This document shows positions 1 to 9,225 of a stretch of DNA of 64,000 nucleotides, one piece after another. The first letter of the stretch is position 1, and each line of letters begins with the position of its first letter. The notes below the pieces were generated by a model, which did no database searches, had not been told where the DNA came from, and was given only the letters and a program-made list of their open reading frames with translations. Source of the stretch: Micromonospora sp. Llam0 (GTDB lineage: Bacteria; Actinomycetota; Actinomycetes; Mycobacteriales; Micromonosporaceae); NCBI RefSeq assembly GCF_003751085.1, contig NZ_RJJY01000001.1:4216001-4280000 (forward strand), written 5' to 3'. Position numbers and translations under genes: made by a program.

Positions 1-371
1 ACCTCCGCCGCCGCGGCGTAGACGCGCGCGTGGTAGTCGACGTACTCGATCACCCGGGCCCGACGCCGTTCGCCGAGCCACGGGACGGCGAGCAGCCCGA
101 TGTGCCGGGTCCGGCCGACGACGGCGCGCAGCCGGGCGATCCGGTCGAGGTCGACGTTGTCCCAGCCACCGAAGGCGTACTCGCCGATCCTGCTCCACAG
201 CGGGCAGTCCCGGAACGCCGCGCCGCACCCGCACAGCCGGTTGTCCCGTACCCCGTTGTCCCAGACCTGTGCGACCTCGCCCAGCCCGCACACTCCGGGC
301 AGCTCGTTGAGCACCCGCTCGACCAGGGTGCTGCCGCTGCGGCCGATCCCGCCGATGTAGAACAGCCGCAT
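1..371 (-). CDS. Sulfotransferase family protein (3' part beyond the window)
   Basis: Only the first 123 or so residues are visible; the gene runs off the left edge. The N-terminus holds a P-loop-like PAPS-binding motif, GIGRSGSTL at residues 8-16, on a hydrophobic strand (LFYIGG). This is the 5'-phosphosulfate loop of sulfotransferase family proteins, which move sulfate from PAPS to a sugar, lipid or protein hydroxyl. A cysteine-rich stretch follows (RLCGCGAAFRDCPLW), as in many actinobacterial members. The ATG overlaps the stop of the upstream FkbM methyltransferase in a TGATG arrangement, so it is the last visible gene of the polysaccharide operon. A role in sulfating the exported glycan is inferred from its neighbours. 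The acceptor cannot be told. Confidence 0.75.
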   Translation of the reverse strand, partial: MRLFYIGGIGRSGSTLVERVLNELPGVCGLGEVAQVWDNGVRDNRLCGCGAAFRDCPLWSRIGEYAFGGWDNVDLDRIARLRAVVGRTRHIGLLAVPWLGERRRARVIEYVDYHARVYAAAAE

Positions 372-1204
372 CACTGCCCGCCTCGGGAGGCGTACACGTA
401 GTACGGGATCCACGGCCGGGGGTCGGCCGGTCGGGTGGTGATCGTGTACCCGGCGTCGCGCAGCAGCGCCTTGACCGGGGCGAAGGTGCGCATCCACGCG
501 TCGGCCGGGCCCTCGGCCTTGAAGTCGTGGCAGGACACCACCAGGTTGCCGACCATGTCAAGCACGTCGCGGGCCCCTTCCAGCACGCTCAACTCGGCGC
601 CCTCGATGTTCATCTTGAGCAGGTCGACCCGGTCGACGCCGCAGGTCCGCAGGATCTCGTCCAGCCGGCGGCCGGTGACCTCGATCCCGCCGGTGCCTTC
701 CTGGCTGATCCCGTTGCGGATGTGGCTGAGCGCGTCCTCGTCGATGCGCACCGGGCCGGCCTCGCCGACCACCGCGCACTCCAGCAGCGTCACGTTGGAC
801 AGCCGGTTGAGCTCGACGGTGCGGCGCAGGCAGCGGAAGGTACGCGGGTGCGCCTCGATGCTGAGCACCCGGCCCCGCGCGCCGACCACCCGGGAGAACA
901 GCCGGACCTCGGTGCCGACACCGGCGCCGATGTCGACGACGGTGTCACCGGGACGCGGGTGGTAGCCGTACAGGAAGGTGTCCCGGACCACCTCGTCCTC
1001 CCGCTCGGCGGACAGCCCGCCGAGCTCGGTGTTGACCACCGTCCCGCCCCGGTACCGGTGGATCCAGGTGTCCTCCTCGTACCGCACGACGCAGCGTGAG
1101 CCCGACCGCAGCGACAGCGCGATCCCGCCGAGCCCGGCGATGATCCGGGGGTCGACCCGGTCGTCGACCACGTCGAGGATCCGGCGACGCAGACTCACCG
1201 CCAT
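371..1204 (-). CDS. FkbM-family SAM-dependent methyltransferase
   Basis: A 277-residue protein with a class I methyltransferase core: motif I VVDIGAGVGTE at residues 89-99, acidic strand-2 end IEAHP near 116, and the FkbM-type motif LLKMNIEGAE in the second half. FkbM-family enzymes O-methylate sugars and natural products. Here the setting (epimerase, sugar-nucleotide dehydrogenase, sulfotransferase) suggests methylation of a glycan residue, which is inference. The start overlaps the end of the upstream epimerase gene by 10 bases, and the stop overlaps the ATG of the sulfotransferase by one base, so translation is probably coupled across all three. No odd features. Confidence 0.8.
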   Translation of the reverse strand: MAVSLRRRILDVVDDRVDPRIIAGLGGIALSLRSGSRCVVRYEEDTWIHRYRGGTVVNTELGGLSAEREDEVVRDTFLYGYHPRPGDTVVDIGAGVGTEVRLFSRVVGARGRVLSIEAHPRTFRCLRRTVELNRLSNVTLLECAVVGEAGPVRIDEDALSHIRNGISQEGTGGIEVTGRRLDEILRTCGVDRVDLLKMNIEGAELSVLEGARDVLDMVGNLVVSCHDFKAEGPADAWMRTFAPVKALLRDAGYTITTRPADPRPWIPYYVYASRGGQ

Positions 1205-2229
1205 GCCGGCACCTGCCCTTCGGTTCGGTCCGGCGCACCCGGCGGTATCGGACCTTCGGCGACGGTCGGTCGGCCGTGGTCGCGGTACCAGGCGAAGGTC
1301 CGCCCGACACCCTCTTCCAGGGCGACCGCCGGCTGGTAGCCGGTGAGCCGGCGCAGCCGGCCCAGGTCCGGGCAGCGTCGGTGCACCGAGCCGGCGGGTG
1401 CCGGCTCGGGCCGCAGACTCGCGTGACTGCCGGCGGTACGCAGCACCAGCTTCGCCAGGTCGGCGATGTTGGTCTGCTCCGTGTCGTCGCCGATGTGCAC
1501 GATCCGGCCGGCGGCGTCGGGGGTGGCCATCAGCCGGACCACCGCCTCGACGGCGTCGTCGACGTAGCAGAAGGCGCGGTACTGGTCGGCGCCCGGCACC
1601 CGGAACGGGTCCTCGCCGCGTAGCGCCCGCAGCGACATCTCCGGTACCACGTGGTCGGTGCCCATCCGGGGCCCGTACACGTTGTGGAACCGGCCGACCA
1701 CGGCGTGCGCGCCGACCGCGCGGGACCCGTGCAGCACGGCCGCCTCGCCCAGCAGCTTGCTGGTGGCGTACGCGAAGCGGGGTGCCGTCACGTCGGCCAC
1801 CATCGCCGGGACGTCCTCACCGGTCGGTACGGCGGCCACTCCGGCGTCGACCGCTCCGGCGTACACCTCGCTGGTGGAGCTGAAGAAGACCCGGTCGGCG
1901 GCGTCGATCCAGTCCATCAGGTGCAGCGCGACGAGCGCGTTGATCCGGACCACCCGGGCCGGGTCGGCCTCGACGTTGCGCACCCCGACCACGGCGGCCA
2001 GCAGGTAGACCTGGTCCCAGTGACGGGGCAACGAGGCCCAGGTCGCGGCCCGGGTGAGGTCACCGGTGACCACCTCGACCGCCGGGTCGGCGCAGACCCG
2101 GGCGAGTTCGGCGTCGTCGCGGCCCCGGGAGAAGTCGTCGACCACGGTGACCGTGTGGCCGTCGGCGACCAGCCGGCGCACCAGGTGCAGACCGATGAAC
2201 CCGGCACCGCCGAGCACCAGCGCGCGCAT
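1195..2229 (-). CDS. NAD-dependent epimerase/dehydratase (extended SDR)
   Basis: A 344-residue extended short-chain dehydrogenase. It has the N-terminal nucleotide-binding motif GGAGFIG (7-13), the strand-4 serines of FFSSTSEVY (near 117-119) and the catalytic pair Y154 and K158 in YATSK. Such proteins act on nucleotide sugars as 4-epimerases, 4,6-dehydratases or decarboxylases; the exact reaction cannot be read here. I placed the start at the ATG in TGATG, shared with the stop of the upstream dehydrogenase, because the dinucleotide-binding strand begins at residue 3. The open frame extends 29 codons further upstream, inside the neighbouring gene, with no family similarity. Pairing with a UDP-sugar dehydrogenase would fit a uronic-acid epimerase or decarboxylase. 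Confidence 0.82.
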   Translation of the reverse strand: MRALVLGGAGFIGLHLVRRLVADGHTVTVVDDFSRGRDDAELARVCADPAVEVVTGDLTRAATWASLPRHWDQVYLLAAVVGVRNVEADPARVVRINALVALHLMDWIDAADRVFFSSTSEVYAGAVDAGVAAVPTGEDVPAMVADVTAPRFAYATSKLLGEAAVLHGSRAVGAHAVVGRFHNVYGPRMGTDHVVPEMSLRALRGEDPFRVPGADQYRAFCYVDDAVEAVVRLMATPDAAGRIVHIGDDTEQTNIADLAKLVLRTAGSHASLRPEPAPAGSVHRRCPDLGRLRRLTGYQPAVALEEGVGRTFAWYRDHGRPTVAEGPIPPGAPDRTEGQVPAWR

Positions 2230-3554
2230 CACACCGGCTCCCTGGTCGGCCGGTAGCCCAGGCTCTCGTAGTGCACCCCGGCCGCCCGCACCGACTCCTC
2301 GTCGAGGATCCGCCACGAGTCGTAGACGAACCGGACTGCGGTGCCGGGCAGCAGCGTCCCCACCGGCAGCCCCCGGTAGTCGGGGTGGTCGTTGAGCACC
2401 AGCACCGCGTCGGCCTCGCTGAACGCCTTGTCGAGGCTGACCGGCTCGCCGCCGTGCGCCCGGATCACCTCGTCGGCGACCAGCGGGTCGTGGCCGAGCA
2501 CCCGCAGCCCGGCCCGGTCGAACGCCGGCAGCATCGTCACGATCGCCGCGCCGCGCATGTCGTCGGTGGGCGGCCAGCCCTTGTACGCCCAGCCGAGGAC
2601 GGCGAGGGTCGCTCCGGAGGTCACGCCGCGTAGTTGCCGCAGCCGTCCGACGACGGTCTCCGCCACCTGCACCGGCAGCTGCTCGTTGCGTTGCCGGGCC
2701 GCGGCGACGAGCAGCGGGGTGTGCGCCGGTGCGCTGGCACCGAACAGGTACGGGTCCTTGGACAGGCAGCTCCCGCCGACGAAGCCGGGTCGGGCCAGGT
2801 CGGGTCGGGGGTAGTCGTGGTTGGCGGCCCGGACGACCTCCAACGGGTCCACCCCGTGCGCCCCGGCGAGCAGGGCGACTTCGTTGCCGTACGCGTAGAT
2901 CAGGTCGGTGTGGCAGTTGTTGGCCAGCTTCACCAGCTCGGCGGTCTCCAGGCTGGAGACCGGGACGACCTGCCGGGCGAGCCGGCCGAACAGCGCCACC
3001 CCGGCGCGTCGGCTGTCGTCGTCGAGACCGCCGACCACCTGCGGCAGTTCGGTCAGCTCGCGCAGCGCCTGCCCCTGGATGGTCCGTTCCGGTGCCATCA
3101 CCAGCCGGGCCCGGCCCCAGGCTGCGGTCAACGCCGGCAGGACGATCCGCCGGCTGGTGCCGACCGGTACGGTGCTGCGGACCACGACCAGGGTCTGCGG
3201 TCCGCAGCGCCGGGCGATCTCGGTCGCGGCGGCCGCGACGTTGGTCAGGTCCGGCTGCCGGGTGCCGTCACGGACCGGGGTCGAGGTGCCGTCACGGACC
3301 GGGGTCGACACGCAGATCACGGCGGCGTCGAGGTCCGGCGGGAGCGTCGGGTGGACGAACAGGTTGCGGCCGAGGGTGTCCCGTAGCGCCTCGGCCAGGC
3401 CCGGCTCGTACAGGTGGACCCGGCCGGCCGACAGCTCGTCGCGGACGCGCGGCTCGCTGTCGACGCCGTGCACCTCGAATCCGTTGCGGGCCAGGCCGGC
3501 CGCCAGGGTCAGCCCGACGTAGCCCATGCCCACGATGCCGATCCGATTGACCAT
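2229..3554 (-). CDS. UDP-glucose/GDP-mannose dehydrogenase family protein
   Basis: A 441-residue nucleotide-sugar dehydrogenase that oxidises a UDP- or GDP-hexose twice to the uronic acid. The NAD motif GMGYVG lies at residues 9-14. APER (154-157), K209/N212 and the thiohemiacetal cysteine C263 in GGSCLSKD match the family, and the C-terminal UDP-binding domain is complete. I chose the ATG at 3554 because AAGGAG sits six bases upstream and the Rossmann strand starts at once. An alternative ATG at 3605 forms ATGA with the preceding stop and would add 17 residues. Odd: residues 83-90 (STPVRDGT) are exactly duplicated as 91-98 by a 24-bp tandem repeat, next to the conserved ICVSTP loop. Confidence 0.85.
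   Translation of the reverse strand: MVNRIGIVGMGYVGLTLAAGLARNGFEVHGVDSEPRVRDELSAGRVHLYEPGLAEALRDTLGRNLFVHPTLPPDLDAAVICVSTPVRDGTSTPVRDGTRQPDLTNVAAAATEIARRCGPQTLVVVRSTVPVGTSRRIVLPALTAAWGRARLVMAPERTIQGQALRELTELPQVVGGLDDDSRRAGVALFGRLARQVVPVSSLETAELVKLANNCHTDLIYAYGNEVALLAGAHGVDPLEVVRAANHDYPRPDLARPGFVGGSCLSKDPYLFGASAPAHTPLLVAAARQRNEQLPVQVAETVVGRLRQLRGVTSGATLAVLGWAYKGWPPTDDMRGAAIVTMLPAFDRAGLRVLGHDPLVADEVIRAHGGEPVSLDKAFSEADAVLVLNDHPDYRGLPVGTLLPGTAVRFVYDSWRILDEESVRAAGVHYESLGYRPTREPV
3261..3308 (-). repeat. Perfect 24-bp tandem duplication inside the sugar dehydrogenase
   Basis: Two identical adjacent 24-bp units (3261-3284 and 3285-3308) encode STPVRDGT twice. The repeat is in frame and adds eight residues just after the fourth strand of the NAD-binding domain. 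Relatives usually have one short loop (CVGTP...DG) before the conserved PDL. It probably arose by slippage. Confidence 0.9.
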
Positions 3555-3601
3555 TGTCGCTCCTTGTTCGAGATCGAGATCTATCCGGTCCGGGCGCGCA
3601 T

Positions 3602-4366
3602 TCATGCGGGCTCCCGCAGGGCGGCCGGCAGCAGGATCGGTTTCAACGTCTCGAAGCTGCGGTTCGCCTCGTCGTAGTCCTCGGGTCGACCGATGTCGAG
3701 CCAGTAGCCGTCGAAGTCGTAGGCGGCGGGCGGGTTGCCCTGGTTGATCAGGTCGAGCATCAGCTGGTCGAAGCCGAACGTGATGCCGCTCGGGTACGCC
3801 GCGATCGTCTGCCGGGTGAGCCCGTACACGCCCATGCTGACCCGGTAGTCCAGGGTGGGCTTCTCGTTGAACTCGACGACCTTGTCCCCTTCGACGGCCA
3901 GGACACCGAAGTCGACCTGGACCTTGCGCCGGAAGGTCGCCACGGTCACCGGGGCACCGGAGTCGGTGTGGGCGCGCAGCAGGTCGGCGTAGTTGAGGTT
4001 GGTCAGGATGTCGCCGTTCATCACCAGGAACCGCTCCGGCAGCCGGTCGCGCATCGTGAACAGTGGTCCGACGGTGGACAGCGGGGCCCGCTCCTGCGCG
4101 TAGTCGACGGACAGGCCGAACCGGGAGCCGTCGCCGACGAACGCCCGGATCAGTGAGCCGTGGTGGTTGATCGCGATGGTCACGGTCCGAAATCCGCAGG
4201 CGGCCAGCTGGTGCAGGACCACGTCGAGGATCGCGTAGTGCTCGCCGATCGGCACCAGCGGCTTGGGCAGCGCGGTGGTGTACGGCCGCAGCCGTACCCC
4301 TCTGCCGCCCGCCATGATCACGACATGCATGTCGTCCACCTGATGCACCCTCTCGGCAATTTGCAC
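3602..4366 (-). CDS. Sugar-1-phosphate nucleotidyltransferase
   Basis: A 254-residue NTP_transferase-fold enzyme that joins an NTP to a sugar-1-phosphate. The signature [12 protein letters not shown] (19-30), the following LPKP with lysine 35, the NGDILTN metal-binding segment and the late [10 protein letters not shown] motif are all present. It lacks the C-terminal left-handed beta-helix of the bifunctional acyltransferase type. The GTG start shares its first base with the TAG stop of the upstream membrane protein gene (TAGTG). An internal ATG at 4330 is an alternative, beginning right at the catalytic strand. It probably supplies the activated sugar used by the neighbouring dehydrogenase and epimerase; which nucleotide and sugar is unknown. 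Confidence 0.82.
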   Translation of the reverse strand: MQIAERVHQVDDMHVVIMAGGRGVRLRPYTTALPKPLVPIGEHYAILDVVLHQLAACGFRTVTIAINHHGSLIRAFVGDGSRFGLSVDYAQERAPLSTVGPLFTMRDRLPERFLVMNGDILTNLNYADLLRAHTDSGAPVTVATFRRKVQVDFGVLAVEGDKVVEFNEKPTLDYRVSMGVYGLTRQTIAAYPSGITFGFDQLMLDLINQGNPPAAYDFDGYWLDIGRPEDYDEANRSFETLKPILLPAALREPA

Positions 4367-5886
4367 TAATTTGAGGCTAGCAGCACGTTAGGCGATGATT
4401 GTCGGTATTGATGATGACCGACGGACGTCCGTGACCTGCACGCGATCGCGCAGAGCACCACGAGCGCCAGCGGCAGCGCCTCGCCGACGTAGAACGCCAG
4501 GATGTTGTCCAGATCCGCGGTGACCAGGATGATCGTGATCGCACACAGCGGCAGGCAGAGCAGCTTCGCGGCGAGGGCGTCGGGCTGCCGTGCCCGCGTG
4601 TAACACCGGGTGGCGAACCGGAGGAACAGCCCGAGGAACACGAACGACAGCAGGCCGCCGACCGGTCCGAAGTTGAGGATCGCCTCGCCGGTGATGCCGA
4701 AGACCCGTTGCGACCGCAGGCCGGAGTCGTACACCCCCGGCCCGTACAGCACGTCGGTGCCGACCGCCGACTTGGTCTGGAACCGCTCGGCACCCACGCT
4801 GCCCGGCACCAGCAGTAGCGGCGCGGCGACGTAGGTGCTCCCGTAGCTCAACTCGGCGGCGCCGACGCGCTGCCGGTTCAGCAGCAGCGCCTGGATGTCC
4901 GCCCGACCCAGATCGGCCAGCAGCACCGTCGGCAGGTCACGGCCGGTCTGCGCGGAGACCTCCTCGACGGTACGGGTGCCCTTGGCGATGTCGACGACTT
5001 CCACCCCGGCACCCTTGTAGAGCCCGTACGCGTACACGAACATGACCACGCCGACCGCCGAGGCGACGAACGCCTTCCTGCTGATCGGCCGCACCAGCAG
5101 GTGCACCAGGACCAGGCCGAGCACCAGCGGCCACAGCACCGCCGACCGGCTGCCCCGCAGGCCGCCCACCAGGAACTGGACCGCGACCAGCCCGATCAGC
5201 AGCAGCACCACCAGGTCGGCGCGGCGGCGCAGCAGCTCCCGCCAGCGCACCAGGACCAGGCAGAACAGCAGCAGCGGGAAGGACTCACTGATCAGCAGCA
5301 GCCAGCCCAGCCCGGCGAACGCCGTACGGTCCTGGGTCATCGCCGTGAGGAAGCCGCCCGGCCCGCCGAGCAGTACCACCTCGGCCCCGAACGCCAGGAT
5401 GCCGATGACGACGGCCACCAGCGCGACCGACTGGAAGCGCCCCGGGTCCAGCCGGGGTGGCCCGCCCGGCCGCGGACCGCGACCGGGCATCGACAGGACC
5501 ACCCGGTATACGACCAACCCGACCATGTTCAGCAGCGCCATCGTGCCCAACGCCGGTCGCCACCCCGCCGCCGACGGGTGCAGCAGCGCCGGCCAGTAGT
5601 CCACCAGCACGTGCAACACCGGCGCGAGGTAGTAGAAGTGGACGCCGAACAGGCCGAGGATCGCCTGCGGGTCGAACACGTCGCGCCGGCGCAGCAGCCA
5701 CTCGAAGGCGTCGACGCCGATCAGTACGCCGCAGACGGTGACCGGGAGCAGGAACCAGTGCCGCAGCTGGGGGTCCACACAGGCCAGCACCGCGCTGGCG
5801 GTAGGGATCAGGGTGGCGGCCAGCAGCCAGCTTGTCGTCGGCGTACACGCGTCGCTGGCCGGGTCGGCGCCGGTCTCGGTGTCCAC
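4366..5886 (-). CDS. Polytopic membrane protein, oligosaccharide polymerase-like
   Basis: About 506 residues with roughly ten or more hydrophobic segments and few other landmarks. The layout resembles oligosaccharide repeat-unit polymerases (Wzy/O-antigen polymerase class): many helices and a long extracytoplasmic loop late in the protein, rich in R, Y and G and ending before [16 protein letters not shown]. That last segment is typical of the family. It would join lipid-linked repeat units outside the membrane. I chose the GTG at 5886, which overlaps the upstream TAG as TAGTG, the same coupling as at the next gene. An upstream GTG at 5928 is possible. Family membership rests on topology, operon context and that one motif. 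Confidence 0.6.
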   Translation of the reverse strand: MDTETGADPASDACTPTTSWLLAATLIPTASAVLACVDPQLRHWFLLPVTVCGVLIGVDAFEWLLRRRDVFDPQAILGLFGVHFYYLAPVLHVLVDYWPALLHPSAAGWRPALGTMALLNMVGLVVYRVVLSMPGRGPRPGGPPRLDPGRFQSVALVAVVIGILAFGAEVVLLGGPGGFLTAMTQDRTAFAGLGWLLLISESFPLLLFCLVLVRWRELLRRRADLVVLLLIGLVAVQFLVGGLRGSRSAVLWPLVLGLVLVHLLVRPISRKAFVASAVGVVMFVYAYGLYKGAGVEVVDIAKGTRTVEEVSAQTGRDLPTVLLADLGRADIQALLLNRQRVGAAELSYGSTYVAAPLLLVPGSVGAERFQTKSAVGTDVLYGPGVYDSGLRSQRVFGITGEAILNFGPVGGLLSFVFLGLFLRFATRCYTRARQPDALAAKLLCLPLCAITIILVTADLDNILAFYVGEALPLALVVLCAIACRSRTSVGHHQYRQSSPNVLLASN

Positions 5887-8183
5887 TAGGCGCCCAGCAG
5901 GCCGATCCGCTCGTCCAGCACCCGCCACAGCAACCGCGAGTAGGTGGCCGAGATGTGGTTGCCGTCACGCAGCGTGACCACGTTGCCGACCAGCGCCGGG
6001 CAGACCGTCGACGTGCAGAACCACGGCGTCGGGTCGACGACCAGGGCGCCCCGGTCCCGCGCGACGTCGGCGATCATCTGCCGTCGGCGGGGCTCCAGCA
6101 CCACGTCGGACACCGGGCCGTGACAGGCCCGCGCGTCGGTCAGGTGCAGCGCCAGGCAGTCGACCACGGTCGGCGGCAGCCACGGTACGTCACCGATCAG
6201 CACCACCTCGCTGCCGGTGGACCTGATCTCGTCGACGGTCCGCGCCCAGCCGTCGGTCCAGACCTGGTCCCGGTCGGTGAACACGCCGACCGGGTCGCCG
6301 AAGGTGTAGTTGGTCGACGAGGTGACCACCATCGCGGGTCGCAGCTCGCCGATCCGCCGCAGGGCCTGCTCGCGCCACTGGACGCACTCGTCGTACGGCC
6401 GGTTGACCGAGTCCAGGTGGAACCGGACCGACGCGGCGCTGCAGAACCCCTTGACCATGACGACCAGTCGCCAGCCACGCTCGTCGGCCAGCCGGCGCAC
6501 CGCCGGGAACCAGCTGCCGGCGTGCGAGTCGCCGAACAGCACCACGGTCTGCGCCGCGGCCGGGTCGCCGTACCCGCACGGGTGGTCGGTGCCGGTGTCG
6601 GTGATCCGCAGCACCACGCAGCCGTCGTGGAAAACGGCCGGGATGTCGGTGGTCACCTCGGGCAGCGGCGGCGTCAGGTTGGCCGGTACCGGACCGGCAT
6701 CGGCGCTGGCGGCGACCAACCGGGTCAGGTCACGCTCGACGTCGGCCGAGGCGGCCAGCGTGGCGGCGGTGTCGACCGGCCGGCCCGGCCCCACCAGCGT
6801 CGGCTTCGTCGCCAGCGCCGGCACCGCCACCGCGACGACGGCGGCGGACGCCACGGCCGCCAGGCCGACCGTGCGCCACGGCCGGGCCGCCCGTCGGCGC
6901 CGCCGCAACGGGGCCTCGACGAGCAGGTACGTGCCGGCGGCGGCGACCAGCGCCCCGCCGACCAGGCCCAGGTTCTGCCAGATCGTGCCGTGCCCGCCGA
7001 GCAGGGCGGCGCCGATCACCAGGAACGGCCAGTGCCACAGGTACCACGAGTACGACAACCGGCCGATCCACTGCAGTGGACGCAGGGCGAGCAGCCCGCC
7101 GGCCCCACCGCTGTGCGGCGCGCAGCCGGCGGCGATCACCAGCGCCGCACCGGCCACCGGCAGCAGCGCCGGGTAGCCGGGGAACGGCGTGGTGCTGTCA
7201 AACAGCAGGGCCGCCGCCAGCACCGCGGCCAACCCGGTCCAGGCCATTCCGGCGGCGAGCCGGGCCGGCAGCCGTGACACGGCGCCGGCCCCGAGAGCGA
7301 TCAGTACGCCGGCCAGCAGCTGCCAGGCCCGCGCCGGGGAGCCGAAGTACGCGTACCCGGGCGATGTGGCGGTCAGCCAGACGCAGAGCGCGAAGGAGAG
7401 CACGGCGACGCCGGCCACGACGACCAGCACCGGCCGCAGGTCACCCGGACGCCACCAGGACCGGGCCGGCTGTAACCAGGCCGGCCCGGTCCGGGCCGGC
7501 TGGGACCGGGCCGACGTTGACCGGGCCCGCCGCCGGCGCAGTAGTCGGGGCCAGCCGAGGAGTGCGAGCAGCAGCAGCGGCCAGCACAGATAGAACTGCT
7601 CCTCGACCGCCAGCGACCAGTAGTGTTCCAGCGGCGACTCCCGGCGCATCGTGTCCAGGTAGTCGACACTGTTGCGGGCCAGCAGGAAGTTCACGCAGTA
7701 CGCGGCGCTCGCGATCGCCTGGGTGGCGATCCACTGCAGTTGCAGCGGCAGCCACCACCAGGCGGCGAGCAGGGTGGTGATCAGCACCAGGACGGCGGCG
7801 GGCAGCAGCCGCCGGGCGCGCCGGGCGTAGAAGCCGAGGATGGAAATGGTGCCGTCGGTGGCGTACTCGCGCAGCAGCACCGAGGTGACCACGAAGCCGG
7901 AGATGACGTAGAAGACGTCGACGCCGACGTAGCCGCCACCGAACAGCGGGACGCCCGCGTGGTAGAGCACGACGAGCAGTACGGCGACCCCGCGCAGCCC
8001 TTCGATGTCACGCCGGAACGTGCCGTGCGCCCGGTCGCCGGTGGTGACCGGCCGGGCCGGACCCCGGGTCGCGCCCTCGGCCGAGCCCGGGGACTTCTCC
8101 CGGGCCGGACCGGTGGTCGTCGTGCCGGACGCGCCGGACGCGCCCGCCGGCACGTCCGTCGTGGCCAGCTCGGAACTGGTCAT
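5886..8183 (-). CDS. Acyltransferase 3 / SGNH fusion (OafA-type surface O-acyltransferase)
   Basis: About 765 residues. After a low-complexity cytoplasmic leader comes the acyltransferase-3 membrane domain, starting with FRRDIEGLRGVAVLLVVLYH and including GGYVGVDVFYVISGF, then about ten helices. The C-terminal third is an extracytoplasmic SGNH hydrolase domain, with VVLFGDSHAGSW as the Ser block and DGNHIS as the His block. Such fusions take acyl groups across the membrane and place them on cell-envelope or secreted glycans. The likely role here is acetylation of the operon's polysaccharide. The start is uncertain. I use the ATG at 8183 (MTSSELA); a GTG 15 bases upstream has GGAGAG close by, and a TTG at 8249 keeps the frame open. 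Confidence 0.85.
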   Translation of the reverse strand: MTSSELATTDVPAGASGASGTTTTGPAREKSPGSAEGATRGPARPVTTGDRAHGTFRRDIEGLRGVAVLLVVLYHAGVPLFGGGYVGVDVFYVISGFVVTSVLLREYATDGTISILGFYARRARRLLPAAVLVLITTLLAAWWWLPLQLQWIATQAIASAAYCVNFLLARNSVDYLDTMRRESPLEHYWSLAVEEQFYLCWPLLLLALLGWPRLLRRRRARSTSARSQPARTGPAWLQPARSWWRPGDLRPVLVVVAGVAVLSFALCVWLTATSPGYAYFGSPARAWQLLAGVLIALGAGAVSRLPARLAAGMAWTGLAAVLAAALLFDSTTPFPGYPALLPVAGAALVIAAGCAPHSGGAGGLLALRPLQWIGRLSYSWYLWHWPFLVIGAALLGGHGTIWQNLGLVGGALVAAAGTYLLVEAPLRRRRRAARPWRTVGLAAVASAAVVAVAVPALATKPTLVGPGRPVDTAATLAASADVERDLTRLVAASADAGPVPANLTPPLPEVTTDIPAVFHDGCVVLRITDTGTDHPCGYGDPAAAQTVVLFGDSHAGSWFPAVRRLADERGWRLVVMVKGFCSAASVRFHLDSVNRPYDECVQWREQALRRIGELRPAMVVTSSTNYTFGDPVGVFTDRDQVWTDGWARTVDEIRSTGSEVVLIGDVPWLPPTVVDCLALHLTDARACHGPVSDVVLEPRRRQMIADVARDRGALVVDPTPWFCTSTVCPALVGNVVTLRDGNHISATYSRLLWRVLDERIGLLGA

Positions 8184-8322
8184 CCGCTGCGCACCCACTC
8201 TCCGCCCCCTGACAGGTACGGACAGTTCTATCAGTGCTTTTTGCGGCAAGAGCGGTGTTTACCGGATTAGCTGTTCAAAACGGAAAAATCACCCAGGAAA
8301 CGAAAAGAGGGATGCTGACCGG
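8184..8322 (-). promoter_or_regulatory. AT-richer leader region, probable promoter of the polysaccharide operon
   Basis: These 139 bases separate the IclR gene's stop from the acyltransferase. They are clearly less GC-rich than the flanks, especially about 8220-8310, and hold no reading frame with actinobacterial codon bias. As the first gene of the operon starts here, this is the natural promoter position. I could not pick a convincing -10/-35 pair. Confidence 0.4.
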
Positions 8323-9153
8323 TCACCTGCCGGCCGGCTCCGGATCCGGCTGCTGCCGTACGGTGGCCATCGGCACCGCGCCGAGTCGCGCCCAGTCGTG
8401 GCTGATCTCGGCGGCGGTGCTCAGCAGGCGTGGCAGGTGCTCGCCGGTCAGCTTCTCCATCGACGTCTCGGCGGCGTGCACGGTCACGTTCACCGCGGCC
8501 ACGACCCGGCCGTCGCCGTCGCGTACCCCGGTCGCCACGGACCGGATGCCGGCGGCCAGATCCTGATCGGCGGCGGCCCAGCCGCGGGCCCGGACCTCGC
8601 GCAGCACCCGGTCGAGCTCGGCGCGGTCGGGCCGCCAGCGCGGGGTGATGCCGGACCGGCCGGGATGGGCCAGCACGGCGGTCAGCTCGTCCGGTTCGAG
8701 CGCGGCCAGCAGCACCTTGCCCATTGAGGTGGCCACCGCCGGGAACCGGGTGCCGATGGTCACCGCGAGGGTGACGATCTTCGGTACGGCGACCCGGGTG
8801 ACGTAGACGATGTCGCTGCCGTCGAGCTGCGCCATCGACGTCGACTCGCCGGTCTGCCCGACCAGGCGCTGCATGTGCGGGCGGGCCACGTCCCAGATGC
8901 TCAACGCGTTGACGTAGGTCATGCCGAGTTCGAGCACCCGTGGAGTGAGCGAGAATCCTCGGTCCGGGCTGCTGCGTACGTACCCCAGCTCGTCGAGGGT
9001 GAGCAGGATTCGCCGTACGGTCGGACGGGCCAGCCCGGTGGCCGCCGCGATCTCGCTGAGCGTCATGGCGGGCCGACCCGGCGGGAAGCAGCGCAGCACG
9101 TCGAGGCCACGGGCCAACGCCTCGATGAAGTCTGCTCCGGCCTCGCGCGCCAC
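8323..9153 (-). CDS. IclR-family transcriptional regulator (PcaR/PobR-like)
   Basis: A 276-residue IclR protein. The winged helix-turn-helix is at about residues 10-75 (MTLSEIAAATGLARPTVRRIL), followed by the effector-binding domain. Segments typical of the PcaR/PobR/PcaU branch are visible: ALSIWDVARPHMQ, GTRFPAVATSMGKVLLA and the late ISHDW. This branch controls aromatic-acid catabolism and responds to ring compounds or their products. It sits beside an amidohydrolase and a LigAB ring-cleavage operon, so it is the obvious local regulator. Two matched palindromes between those transcription units are candidate operators. Whether it activates or represses cannot be told from the protein. Confidence 0.88.
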   Translation of the reverse strand: MAREAGADFIEALARGLDVLRCFPPGRPAMTLSEIAAATGLARPTVRRILLTLDELGYVRSSPDRGFSLTPRVLELGMTYVNALSIWDVARPHMQRLVGQTGESTSMAQLDGSDIVYVTRVAVPKIVTLAVTIGTRFPAVATSMGKVLLAALEPDELTAVLAHPGRSGITPRWRPDRAELDRVLREVRARGWAAADQDLAAGIRSVATGVRDGDGRVVAAVNVTVHAAETSMEKLTGEHLPRLLSTAAEISHDWARLGAVPMATVRQQPDPEPAGR

Positions 9154-9186
9154 GGCGGCCCTCTCTCGGTGGTGATCGGCGGTCCG

Positions 9187-9213
9187 CCCCGGCGGGCGGT
9201 CGACCCGCCGGGG
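9187..9213 (-). terminator. Strong GC hairpin after the amidohydrolase gene
   Basis: A perfect 10-bp inverted repeat (9187-9196 against 9204-9213) with a 7-base loop lies 12 bases beyond the amidohydrolase stop, before the IclR gene. There is no T-tract, which is common for actinomycete terminators. It would separate amidohydrolase transcription from the regulator. Confidence 0.65.
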
Positions 9214-9225
9214 CCCGTCAGACGG

